From NCBI RefSeq assembly GCF_000208745.1, contig NC_030851.1, positions 425,443-489,442 of the forward strand: a stretch of DNA of 64,000 bases, read 5' to 3'. The translations under genes were made by a program, and so were the position numbers. The stretch is from Theobroma cacao (Eukaryota; Streptophyta; Magnoliopsida; Malvales; Malvaceae). Shown one piece after another: positions 24,263 through 36,302 of the stretch (the first letter of the stretch is position 1; each line of letters starts with the position of its first letter). Below the pieces are notes generated by a model, which saw only the letters and a list, made by a program, of their open reading frames with translations, made no database searches and had not been told where the DNA came from.

Positions 24263-25499
24263 AGTAATGTCTTGTATGAAGTCATACACTCATGTGTATT
24301 TATATGTCTGGTAAGAAGTCATGTGTGTGTGTATATATGTATATTGTGCAAGCCTTCCCCTCCAACAACAGTACGAACACTTTGAAAAGAAAATTAGGGT
24401 GACCAGATTACCTACATATGCTGGAGTTATTTGCACCTGTGGAGTCATCAAGATTTCAGATATAAGCCATTAGGTTAAAAGGACTCTAAGCTATCTTGAA
24501 GCCATGGTTTAATTAAAAGATGAAATGTCAGTTATAGTACATTTTCGTTAGCTTCAATAGCAACGGAGTGATCATAAGGGCTACCTTCGGGAACAAGAAG
24601 AGTTCGATTCTTAGTTACTTTTCGTGCTTTCATTAACAGCTAAACAATAAATACTTTTAAGTGATTAAAAACTAAGTCTTGGTTGACAATTTAACCCCTT
24701 AAAGAGTATATTCATTTACCTCATGATATTCTACTACATTTGATAAATATAAAAAATGTAAAGAAGTTGCAAGTAGCATCTGTTAGACATGGAGTAATGA
24801 TCTAAGAGTCAATGTATCTCCAAAATAATTTACAGGATCATTTATTCTGTTCACATGATGAAAGAATAAAATGAATTACTATAAATAAAAAAAATAAATT
24901 GTTATAATATCGTTTTCAAATAAATTTTATGTTCATTATTTTAGACTGACATCATTTTTTAAGAGGATACAATCATAGAGAAAACAAAGGGAGGTTTTGA
25001 AAACCAAAAATCAAGTGAGATATATGTAATAAATTGGTGTTAATTTTAATGATTTCATCACCTTTTTTTTCAAAAAAAAAAAATCATGGCCTTAATTTTT
25101 TTTCAATCATCAAGGACTTTATTGATAATAATAGATCACAAAGGATAAAGTTGCCCAGACCAAGAATGTCCAGCAATGGTATGCTACACTGAAACGGGTA
25201 AAACATCAAAGATGTTCTACATCAACTAGTGCAAGAAAAGATCATACAGGGGTTAATCACCGAAACATAGGTCCAGTGACCACAAAATCCGAGGTTCACC
25301 CACAGCAATCTCTAATAGTAAAGTAAAGCAGCATCTCAAAGCATAATTCACACTACCACTGTACAGAGCATTTCGTTTCCCGTAATGTATGTCTGAACTC
25401 ATAATCAGTCTGAATCATATTCCAAGATTGGAATAGACACGCCTCTGCAGGTTAATGGAGAAAGAGCTTGTAATGGTCACCAAATTTCATCCATAGCTT

Positions 25500-25805
25500 T
25501 TTTTTGCAGCTTCATAAAAATTATTGAGGTCAGTGGTGCTGGTCTTGCAATTTTATTGTTCTAAAGTTCTTTGTTCTATATATTATACTAGTATAGCTTG
25601 TATTGTATGGTCATCTTTCGCCACTAAACGATTGTCACACTCTTTTCTTTTTCTGTATATATTTTGTTCGTATCTTCAGATTTAGTGGTTTCATTAAGCC
25701 TATTAATCATGTAGTATGTTTTATAGTAATATAGTATTACAAATATAATTTATGAGTTCAATGAAATTGAATGAAATAAACGACTACAAGAAAATGACAG
25801 TAAAT
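25500..25805 (+). repeat. Copy of the delta-COP 3' flank, unit B
   Basis: GCAGCTTCATAAAAATT, ATTTTATTGTTCTAAA, TTATACTAGTATAGCTTGTA and ATTTATGAGTTCAATGAAAT match 19618-19975 closely and delta-COP 2398-2620 more distantly. Confidence 0.75.
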
Positions 25806-26167
25806 TGTAACTTTTCCTTATGAGACATTTTCATTTTTTAACATTTTGTACCGGATGTATTCTAAAATGTAAATAGAGCATGCTGGGCCTCCTTTGATCA
25901 GGAACAAGTTGCAGCGTTAAAGTTCCATTTGATCGTTCAAGAGTCTCAGATTAATTAATTTGATGGCCCAATTTGTGGAGTGAGTTTGCGTTTGGTAGAT
26001 GGTATTGGACAGACTTTCATCATTGAGAACGAGGAAAAGCCATCATCTTTGCTGCCTTTTCTTCTTCGTAATCTATTTTTTCAAGATTCGACTCTTATCC
26101 AGTACTTTTTTGTTCTACTATTTTCAGTGCATTTATCATCATCGTCTACTTGCATAAAATTTTAATA

Positions 26168-27090
26168 TTAGGATCTATTTGGTAACCAAAAAATAGTTTG
26201 TTGGAGGAAAATTTTTTCTCTATAAAATGTTTTACAGAAAAATTTAATATTTTCTGTTGTTTGGATAAATTGTCGAAAATATTTTTTATTATTTAGATCA
26301 TTTTATAAAAAATATTTTTCATCATGGTAGAGTTTTTTGGGTTTTAAAATAATAAACAGGAGTTGAGTATAGCAATATTGATATTTGATTTTTACTAATT
26401 TGAGATCAAAATTAAGAATGAAAATGAAAATAAATAAAATCAATAATGATATTTTTCAAAGCATTTAACTACAAATCTTTAATGAAAATAAATTCTAATT
26501 TTCAAAAAATTTTCCATCTTATCACTTTTTTATCATAACTATAAAAATATAAATATTCAATAATTTTGTAAGATATCCAAAACCTATACTTATAAATATA
26601 CATTCATTAAATAACAATTATTGAAATATTTTTATTATAATAATTAGTAAAATTTGTTCAATTTATAAATAAAAAATTTTAATTGATTGAATGGTTTCAT
26701 TAAAATAATACTTGTTATATTTTATAGTATTGATATTTAAANATTGTATTGAATGGTTTCATTAAAATAATACTTGTTTTAATTTTAATAGTATTGTATA
26801 ATTTAAATATTAACATTTTAAATTAATTGTTAATATTTTTTATTTTTTAATATTTTAAGTAAATATTAATATTCATCAAACTTATACTCAGAAACTTAAT
26901 ATAAAAGTATTTTTGTTTTTCTCTGAAAAATATCTTACGTCTTTTTAGGGTGTAAAATATTTTTTGTATTTAACTTTGTTAACTCGTAAAATGTTTATAG
27001 TTTGGAATTAATTTTTCGTTTGCCAAACAAGAATAAATTTTGAAAATGTTTTTTGAAAAATATTTTACTGTAAAATAAACGAACCCTTAA
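26168..27090. mobile_element. AT-rich candidate non-autonomous DNA element, unit B
   Basis: This is the counterpart of 20331-21200, starting GGATCTATTTGGTAACC and ending AAACGAACCCTTA. It contains an extra internal duplication at 26687-26777 with an unresolved base at 26742. Confidence 0.4.
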
Positions 27091-30000
27091 TTATAAAACT
27101 CATACATATATTAAAAAATAATAAATAAAAAAGAATGAAAAAGAATCGAACTCACGAGTGCGAATTCCCAAGTTCTCATCTGCCTATAATGCGTGCCAGC
27201 CTAGCATCTATAGACAGAGAACACTCTAAAATCAACTGCTAACATTGGAACTTAAGTCAATGCAGTAACAAAAGGAGCATTCAGCATATCATGGTCTCAC
27301 CACCATGCAGAAAAGAGGGCAGATACATCGACACCATATCTGTCCAAAGAGTCTACAAATGACGAAGGTGTTTTTTTTCTCTTGTCACTTTCTTCTAGAA
27401 TGTGATGTATGACTTAGTCCAAATGGAAATTTCCATGTCGTTGGTGTTTTTTTTTCATGAATTTTTTAAAATTTTAATTATATTATCATTCCATCGAAAA
27501 ACCCATGGACAATTTTTGTATTTTTTTATCATCAGTGAGATTCTTAGAAAAAAAAAAAGAAGTCAATAATATCATGATTAGGTGGTTAATTAGTGAAAAC
27601 AAAGGAGGAAAAGTATCGTGTGCCCCGTTCTTAGGTTCACTTAAACTAATTAAGAAAAGCCATTGCTTTCACCTTCCTTGCAAGTATGAATTTGTTCTTA
27701 TGGAAGAATAAACATATAGTTTGAAGATTCTCCAGCAGTGGATGAGGATTAATTTTTTTTTTAAATTTTTGTTTCGGTCATCCGCTCTTCTTTCCCCTGA
27801 ATGAGGAACATTTCTTTATTCCCACACGTAAGGAGCCTTTTCTATTTCATTTTAGGGGGAAGGGCTTGTGACCAAGTCGGCCTTTGAGAGTTTGACGAGT
27901 TCTTTTGTCTACAAGTGCCTGCATTTGGATTATCTTTTCATCCAATGACGACTCTTTTATTAAACCATCTGAGTTATCCCTAAATAACGGTTAGATTCAC
28001 CTCCCTTGCTAAGCTAGTCCTTGGTGCCATGCGCACAAAAAGAAAAACAAGATATTGCATGATTTGATTCCCAATTATTATCTCACTAGAATTATTCAAA
28101 GCAATTGTTAAAGGTCTAACTTAGTGTTGCGAGTTCAAGTCGAGTAGTTAGAGTTTAGGCTGCACATTCAGATTGATTCTATTAGTGCAGTTTTAAAATT
28201 TTAAAAATTAAATTAACTAAAATTTCTTAAAAAATAATCGAAATCAACCGAATTATTGCAAAAAAATTAAACATACTGAAATCGAATTATATCAATTGAT
28301 TTGGCCGATTATTCTGATTTAAATTGAAATATGCTCACTCCAAGTATTAAAATATCTTTTCTAATTAATTAAATTAAGCTTAATTATCCCACTGATTTTG
28401 GAATATTGCCTTCACTCTTTCATTTTAATATGTATGCACGTTCGTCCATTCACTCTTCACCTAACAAACAGTAAATTAATTAATGTTCTACCCCAATAAA
28501 TAAAGGGGATAGACAGTACAGTACTGTTGGGATTCTCCTTTTAGTTAATTAATAAAGACTAAAGGGGGTTTAATTGACTGAATCTTCCTCAAGTCGATGC
28601 GTGCATGGTTTCCTCTGTCGAAGTCTTCTCTGGTTTTTACCCATTCATTTTGCGCCCTTTTTCCTTCAACAGTAAGTTTTCATATCTATGTAAGCAGTGT
28701 ATGAGAAAGTAATGAAAAAAAAAATAATAGAAGGGATCGAGCAGAACTCATTCAGTGTAAGAAATATTCATTTCTGGTTTCTTGTCAGATTATTTTCCAA
28801 GGTTGAGAAGAGATAACTGTAAACCAATATGCATTCCCAAAGTCCAATATGCTTTTCTTTTGGGTATATCTATAAAAGAAATTCAAGGGGATGGAGATCA
28901 GGAGATTAAAATCCAATATGATGTTTGTCTAATTATAATTGATTTAAGTAACTTTCTTTTCTTTTTTTTTTTGGATAAAATAGTGTTAGCTTTTTTAAAA
29001 AAAAAAATAGTTAGTTTATTATTACGTTTATCTCAGTCCTCACTTAATCAGGTTTGAATTTTCATTTAGAATGTGTTCACTTTGACCCAATTTGTGTTAG
29101 ATTCTTGCTTAGCTCTACCATGCAAAGAACACAAATTGAGCAAAGATGTTTTTCCTTGCCTATTGAAAGAGTGAAACAACAACAGCCTAGCAAAGAAACA
29201 AGTAGAATCCTTGTTAGGTAATTGTCTGAATTCACCACATTAATTTACAACTTTTAGTACTCCCCCGAGCAAAAGGTCAACTTATAGCCCTAAAATCTCT
29301 TGCTTCAAAGGGAAAAAAAAGTTTCAAGTTGCTTAGTCTAATAAAATAGACTGGACTAGATTTGATCAGACAACCTGGTTTGAAGAGAGAGAGGGAGAAA
29401 GAAGCGTCAATTATGTGCTAATGCAAGTAAATATTTGAAGCCCACGGTTCTAATGTCGTGACGATGTTGGCTTTAATGTCGTGACGATGTTGGCTTTCTT
29501 CTGAAATATTGCTTTCTCTGTGATCACAAGCAATATCATCATTAATGTAGTATTCTCACGACGACCTTAATATATATATATATACCACTTTTTGTTCATA
29601 ATGTGATATATTGAGGCATATGTATAGAAAATTTAAGGATAATAAACAAAATTGCTTCCAGCATTTCTCCCTTTGGCTTTTGGTGAGATTATTGAAGTAA
29701 CTAAATGTAAACACTTCATTAGCTAAACTTGGTGTTGATAGATAAAAAATTTTCTATACCTTGTGATAGTGTGAAGTAATTCGGATGAATTTTTTGTGAA
29801 TTTCAGTTGTTTTAATTTCTTATTTTTGAATGAATTTTTGATTTTACGTTTTTGTTTCCTAATGTATGTTTATCTCAATTATATCGAAATATAAGTAATT
29901 GTATCATTTTACAGATACTAACAAAATTGTCTCATTTTGATCGAAAAAGAAAAAGTAAACACTTTTTAAATTCCTTCTCAATTCTGACAAATGTAAAAAT

Positions 30001-30321
30001 AAATCAAAACAGCTATTACATTTTTACTAATTTTCCTGCCACCACGATTCATCCGAATCAATTGGAAAATCCAAAGAAGATATATAACCTTAGCTAGTGA
30101 AAACTAGAATAAAGAATCCACCGTCAATTGAATCATAGCGGAACAAGGCGTTTGCATTCATTTTTATTCCATGGGAATTTCGTACAAAAGTAAAATATTT
30201 GCTTCATTAAATACTTAACAACTGTTAGCATGTGAGGCTTAATTTTCTATGCTGTAATTAAAACAATTAAAAAAATGCTTTCTTGTTCGTGTTCTTGCAT
30301 TTTGATAGGTGTAAGGTTCAC

Positions 30322-30330
30322 TATATATAT
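30322..30330 (+). promoter_or_regulatory. TATA box of peptide gene copy 4
   Basis: TATATATAT is followed by GGTAATCTAGGCTCCGAAAG and the conserved leader, with the same spacing as copy 2. Confidence 0.7.
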
Positions 30331-30425
30331 GGTAATCTAGGCTCCGAAAGTGTCAAATTAAGGTAGATCTTGAGAGCCTCTTCCTCTTCGAAGAAATCTT
30401 AGCCATTAGCATCTCATAGCTAGCA

Positions 30426-30608
30426 ATGTCCACAAGTGGTCAAGGTATTCCAAACACATTTCCACCTAGGACCCCGATATCGACACAACCTCCAGGTTCC
30501 GGAGGTAGTAGCACAAGTAATACTGGTGTTAGAGATGCTATGCCGCCTAGAGGCTCCAGTGCTGCCCATACAAGATGCATGGTGCTGCATCATGTCAAAC
30601 CGAGGTAA
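30426..30608 (+). CDS. Small Ser/Pro/Gly-rich peptide, family copy 4, Cys tail lost by frameshift
   Basis: A 60-residue frame starts MSTSGQGIPNTFPPRT, continues PPGSGGSSTSNTGVRDAMPPRG and ends CMVLHHVKPR. It keeps the ancestral ATG and one core repeat like copy 1. Compared with copy 1 (AAGATGGTGCTGC), it has four extra bases (AAGATGCATGGTGCTGC), which shift the frame so that the Trp-Cys-Cys tail is replaced by MVLHHVKPR. The promoter and leader are intact. Whether the product is functional is unknown. GAG/GTAAGT near the end again resembles a splice donor. Confidence 0.5.
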   Translation: MSTSGQGIPNTFPPRTPISTQPPGSGGSSTSNTGVRDAMPPRGSSAAHTRCMVLHHVKPR

Positions 30609-31151
30609 GTAAAAAGGTCGTATGATAAAGAGAAATGCTATTTTGTCCGATTTTAGATTATCCGGATATTTATAAATAACATGAACATGATCAATAATAA
30701 ATTTTTTATGAATAATTGGAAGGTTATCCGATTATTCAAAAATGACGACATGGATATAATAATAAATACTTTCAAAATATTTATGTTTTATAAATAGTTG
30801 GACGGTCATATAATCGGACACTTTGCATTTCTCTGCAATAATAAGCCCATGCAGCTTTAAGTCCAAATTTGCTTAATTTTTGCTGTATGTAGTACAATTG
30901 GTGTGTAAAATATGTAATATATTTCCGAAATAATGTCATAAGAAGTCATGCACTCATGTATATATGTCCTGTAAGAAGTCAAGTATATATATTGCTGTGT
31001 AAAAAAAAATAAAGTCATTTGTACAGTCATGTGTAGAGTACTTCGTTGAGACTAAAGATGTATTATTGAAGTCTTTAATTTCAAGAATTTGCATGGTCTA
31101 ATTGTGAAGTCAAAATAAAAAAAAAAAAAAAACAATTTGTGCTGCTATATT

Positions 31152-31159
31152 ACTTCGAG

Positions 31160-31214
<55 letters not shown>

Positions 31215-31239
31215 GCTATATATGTANACTTCGAGAGTA

Positions 31240-31289
<50 letters not shown>

Positions 31290-31291
31290 GT
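31152..31291. repeat. Duplicated compound CT/TA microsatellite
   Basis: Two copies of ACTTCGAGAG.ACTCTCTC followed by TA tracts start at 31152 and 31228 and are separated by an unresolved base at 31227. The duplication may be real or an assembly join. Open frames through it are low-complexity. Confidence 0.9.
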
Positions 31292-32100
31292 AGATAAATA
31301 AATAAAAAAAGAACAAAGTCTATCCTTGCAATAACAACAAGAACACTCTTTTTTTGGAAAGGCATAAATTCTATAAATGGATCGACATTGGTACATTAGA
31401 CACAAGAGATGGATATATCCCCACCATGATAGAATTTCCATCTCAAGCTTCACAAGTAATAGGACCAGTCCATAACAGAAAGGCCATCATAATCACCCAG
31501 TTTTCACTATTGGAGACAGCAAACCAAAGCAGAATATTACCATTTCTCATCAAGTAAATAAGAAAGATAGCAAGCTGGAGTGTGAGGAAAGTGCAAAGAC
31601 AGGTATAGGTAGGCAAAGTGAGCTGATGTTGTTTATTTGGGAGGATGTAAACATTGATAGCGAAGGTGGCGATTAGTTTCAACGGATACTAACCTTAGTG
31701 AGGCACTTTCTTATCTGCAGATTTTATATTTTCGTTTCTTCTGCAGGTTTTTTTATCTTCAGGAGAAAGCCATCTAGGCCACTCCTATTATATATCGGAT
31801 CATTATTCTGATGTCACATGATGAAAGAATAAAATCAATTACCACAAATAAAAAATAAATTGTTAAAATATTGCTTTCAAATAAATTTTTTATGTTGATT
31901 ATTTAGGACAGCGACAACGTTGTAAAGGGTATAATCATAGAGAAAACAAGGGGAGGTTTTCAAAACCAAGAATCAAGTGAGATATATGTAGTCAAACCAG
32001 CTATTTTATAAAATAAATTGGTGTTTATTTCAGTGATTTGATTTCTAGCTACAAGATATGCAATAGATTTAGAATTGGAAAGGAAAATAGTTGATGTGCA

Positions 32101-32912
32101 CATTATGGACAACTCATACTATCCTTTACATTTAAAATCCATATATTTTAATTTTTAGAATTTAAATTCCATCAAGATAGTTTGTAAAATTATTATTTTC
32201 TTATTATTAATAATAAAATACCACATCATTATATATATATTTAATATTATTTTACATGTTAAAATAAGTCGCAACACACCCAATCTATTCACTCTTATTC
32301 TGGAAATCCCTTTCAATCTCTTCCACTTTATTTTTTTGAAAAACAAAAATAATATCAATTGAAGAAATATATATACACTATACTCAATAAAGGGATATAT
32401 ATATTTAGATAAAGTTACACCAAAGAGAATCTCTCTCTTGTGTATCCTTGATCTCTTGATGCCTTTTGTCTTGATCCTTGCCTTCTTGGTAACTTTTGTA
32501 AAACTCTCTATATAATGAAATTATATTGCTAACTTTCAAAAAATAAAGGGTCACTTTTAAACTGACTCATCAGCAAACTAAATTGAGATTCTTCAACAAA
32601 AATTTTTTCATTAAAAATAGTAATCAAAATACTTATCATTAGAAAAAAGATAGGAAGAGCGACATTAATTTATGCAAGTTAAAAGTCTTAGATCATTTTT
32701 TAATTTTTAATTAAAGGAAGAGATTTTAATATAACTCCTTGCATAAAAGATACATGTACATAGGCACACCTCAAAATTTTTCGATAAAATATTCCCATAT
32801 TTTCATACAATATTCAACCCCACTTGACTAATGATATGTTTTACACTTCTTCAAAATGGACACCTTAAATTGAAATTTCCCTTCTGTATTCTCCAATTTA
32901 AAACAACTTCCC
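32101..32912. other. AT-rich spacer and 3' region of ankyrin gene 1
   Basis: No gene was seen. A tail-like segment near 32420-32545 (CTCTCTTGTGTATCC, then TATAATGAAATTATATTGC) resembles a plant LINE terminus. The last part is the 3' UTR of the minus-strand ankyrin gene. Confidence 0.35.
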
Positions 32913-35900
32913 TTAAAAAAGCTTGTCATGCTTACGACCACAAAACAGAGACCTTGAGCCGTATGTTGAGTTCCATAAATCAACAGAAAGAGGAAAATTC
33001 AACGAAGCAAATAGCACAATCGGGCCGGAAACAAAAATGGAAATGAGGGTAGGGATCCATATTGCTCCATGATGATAAATTAAGAAAATAGTTGCGGTGA
33101 AAGCTGCCACCATCATCCCTATGGAGACGAAGAGTGTCCCCAATCCAAGCAACAACATACATGGTAGTCGCTTAACGAAGTCATCCTTGGCGAAACGCGA
33201 AGTGAGGATTGATAAGAACATTAAGATTGACGAAGCAGAGGAGAATAATGCCATTGCATCCGATATGATGAAGATTTTAAATGAAATCTTCTGCAGGATG
33301 ATAGGATTTGCTGCATCGTTCTGTAAACTACCTGGTAGAGTGAGTATTGCAACGAATACTACAATGAATAGTAATGTTGCAACCATTAGCATCGAGTGTG
33401 AAGTTCTTCTCATCCAATCTTCTCCCCTTCTTTTTAAATCTTCATGCTCCTTAACGAATAAATCCCAAGGTGTAAATCCTTCAGCATTTCTCATTTCTTT
33501 ACACGAAGGTTGCACAACCTTTTCCACCTCCTGTGAAATACATAGAGTATGCATATTAAATCTTAAATGAATTGAAATCGTATTGGAAAAAAAATTGGAT
33601 GAAAATGTTGGCTTAGCTTGTAATACCTATACAAAATCAATTTTTTTTCTAAACGATGAAGATTTTTACCAAAAGGTTATAGAGTCTATACTAACACTTC
33701 TATTAATAAAAATTTTGGAAGGCCTAAAAAGGTAAGGATTATAGAAATCGGCAAGAAAGTACCTTAAACCATAATAATTCTCGTTGCATTTGAAGAGCAG
33801 CACCTGATACATGATTGAGTCGACCTTGAAGGGGTAACTTGGCAACTAAGTGCAACATGTTGTTTTTGTTTTCATCCTCATATGTTGCAATCAAATCTTT
33901 AATGGAACCTATGCCATAGATTAAACTGAAGATACTCTCATGACGATATAAAATGGCAACATGAAATATGCTGCGATTATCTTTGTTTACCCTCCATATC
34001 AGGTCAGGATAAGAGTTGATAAGCTGAATTAGAAATTCGACATTTCCTGCTTCTGCTGCATCTAGTGTTAAGATTGAAGGATGCTCAATTAAGCACCACA
34101 TCATCTCATGCTCTAACTGTAGTACCTTTTTCCAAACGCTATCCACAAGTCGAAGGGCCTGACTTAGCTTCGAGCTATGATGAGCAAATCCTGTGATATT
34201 TATGGTCAAAGATTACAACTTTTTAATTGGAGAATTGTTTTTATCAAATTAAAATTTTATTAAATATAAATAAATGATATGATAATTTGATTAATAAAAA
34301 ATTTCATATTGAAATTTACAACCACACGTTTGAAGAATAGAAAAACAGTAACAACACCAAATAGAATAAAGAAATTACGATCTCCCTATAACGATTAAAT
34401 ATTACCACCATACAAAAAAAATATTTTAAACTGATCTATCCCAGATTTAATTAAAGAATCAATAAAGTGTTAACTTCACGAATTGTATGCAGAAATATAA
34501 AAATTTAATAAAATTACAATTCAGAGTAGTATATATTGAGAAAAAGAAAAAGAAAACTTACTATGATTCACGACCATTTCATCACGATTCTTTTAGAAAA
34601 CAAACCTGAAAAATTGACGATTATTCTCCTCCACATCCCAATTGGGTTTTCGTCGACAAACAACGCAGGCTTTTGAGCAAGCACGTGCAGAGCTGTCTCA
34701 TTAAATGAGCCTCGAGTAGTAGCTAGTTGCGGGTACTTTTCTTGCATATTGAAGGCCACGTCTGCAGGAATGGTAAAGAATTAAATGTTTTTTTTTTTTT
34801 TTGGCCTCAATCAAACTATATTTTTTTTATCAATAAAAGAAATTGATACAAGTTCAATAAAAAAAGAGTGAAAAATCAATCACGGGATGACTAAATCAGA
34901 AAATTAATATTTTATTAATATCAAAAAATTGATGATTATTTGATATGACTACATCAGTACTAGTCCATGAAAAACAGAGCACTTAGATGAGATCACATCG
35001 AAGAGTGCAGGGAAGGGAACAAAGAAAGGCAGAGTGTCAGGTCAAGCCACCGAACACAGTCAGAGGAGGGTAGACACCCAATTTGTCCCAAAAGTCATCG
35101 CCTATTTCAAGCATAACCCTCGTGTATGGACGCAAGAGGTGCAATAGGGTGTGAAACAGAGGTATCTGGGGAGAGTCAGTGACGCATTGTCATTTTCTTG
35201 ATTTCTTTTTACGAGTTTTTCTGCTATTTTTTGCCGAGTGAATGATGTAATGTTTGTTAGTGTAGGATAATAGACTTAATTCGACATTTCGCGTAATTTC
35301 ACATTCTATTAATATACGAAACTATGCTTTTAAAAAAATGACTATAAATTTTTCTTACCGTAGAGACCATTTCTAATACAAATAATGAATATCCCATGTC
35401 GTTCTGGATCAGTCAAATCGTCATCGGTGCATTGATAGAGGTACTGAACCATTTCTCTATGTCCTAACAGAGCAGCTAAATGGAGAGGAGTCACCCCTGC
35501 TTTATTTCTGATCTTTGGTAAGCTGGTTTCCAGCTTGATCATAACTATGGCCAGTGGCAACATTCCGGATATAGCGGCGAAACAAAGAGCAGTGTTTCCA
35601 TCTTTGTTTTCGAGTTTCAAGTCGACAGGCCGCATCCACTCAGTTACCAATTTCTTCACCAAAGCAATTTGTTTCGCCGCCGTCGCAACGTGAAGAACAG
35701 TCTCCATTCCTTCCGTTATACTCTGTCGTACCGCCCATGGATATGTGGAAACAATGGATCTAACCGTTTCGATGTCTCCGTTCATTGCAGCTCGATAAAG
35801 GGGTATGCCATATATGTTGTAATCTTTTCTCCCTTCCTCTGAAATATTATTCCACAAACACAAGCATAAAAATTCGGTAAGGTTACAAAAATATCTTTAT

Positions 35901-36302
35901 GAAATTGATGTGATAATAAATTCAGTACATTTATTTTTTAATATAATGTTCGTAATTTTCATAAAGCATACTATATAAGTCTAGTTTAATGGAGGTTTTT
36001 TTTGTTAAGTATAAGAATTTTATTAAATAAGCGAACAATCAAAGAATTTTAACAATAAAACTCTATTATGCTGTTAGATATGTCTACTTGTTTCTGTTAA
36101 CTAGAAAGAATTGTCAATTTTGAACCCAGCAGAACAAAACATAAATTTATATATGCTTACTGGTAAACAGATGTGGATCTGGCAAGCAAGAATCAGTCTG
36201 AGCTGAAGTTGACCTCTCAGCATAATTTCCATCCTGAGCTTCAATAATTGATGGTGAATTGGTATCCATATCAGCCCCAACTTCCAGCAGCTTAGCAGCC
36301 AT
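32913..36302 (-). CDS. Ankyrin-repeat protein with PGG membrane domain (ACD6/ITN1-like), gene 1
   Basis: Five exons read on the minus strand: 36302-36161, 35838-35359, 34761-34606, 34190-33763 and 33530-32913. Together they give 1824 nt, or 607 residues, with consistent phases. The start is MAAKLLEVGADM. Residues of about 55-210 hold ankyrin repeats (GIPLYRAAMNGDIETV, GNTALCFAAISGMLPLA, GVTPLHLAALLGHREMV). More repeats follow in exon 4 (TLDAAEAGNVEFLIQLI, SIFHVAILYRHESIFSLI, NNMLHLVAKL). The last exon has the PGG domain: FTPWDLFVKEHEDL, then four hydrophobic segments. The namesake motif reads LPGSLQND here, not PGG. Relatives such as ACD6 and ITN1 act at membranes in defence and salt signalling; the role here is inferred. 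No disabling mutation was seen. Confidence 0.9.
34960..35335. mobile_element. Probable retroposed fragment in intron 2 of ankyrin gene 1
   Basis: A GC-richer block runs from AAAAACAGAGCACTTAGATG through CGAATGATGTAATGTTTGTTAG-like sequence to an AT-rich end. Its texture matches LINE 3' ends elsewhere in the window. No target duplication was confirmed. Confidence 0.3.

Larger units (their letters stand above)
21315..27190 (+). repeat. Tandem segmental duplication, copy B (about 5.9 kb)
   Basis: This is a direct, adjacent copy of 15615-21300. Differences include about 330 bp near 25145-25475 that are missing or replaced in copy A, and a local duplication around the N at 26742. It carries the truncated peptide gene at 23501. 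Confidence 0.9.
27380..32100 (+). repeat. Diverged third copy of the tandem unit
   Basis: Similarity to units A and B appears in blocks: GATGTATGACTTAGTCC with GGAAATTTCCATGT (27402), GAGGAACATTTCTTTATTCC (27801), TATGCACGTTCGTCCATTCA (28431), the peptide gene (30426) and the 31800-32060 block (GAAAGAATAAAAT, ATAAATTGTTA). Large parts (28030-28350 and 28680-30170) are unique or rearranged. A 23-bp tandem repeat lies at 29451-29496. Confidence 0.65.

Noticed and set aside
31110..31453. Open frames through the CT/TA microsatellite
   Set aside because: They are low-complexity translations of the repeat and contain the unresolved base.
33097..33570. 157-codon plus-strand open frame
   Set aside because: It is antisense to the PGG exon of ankyrin gene 1 and has no family features. 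The same applies to 40993-41379 opposite gene 2.
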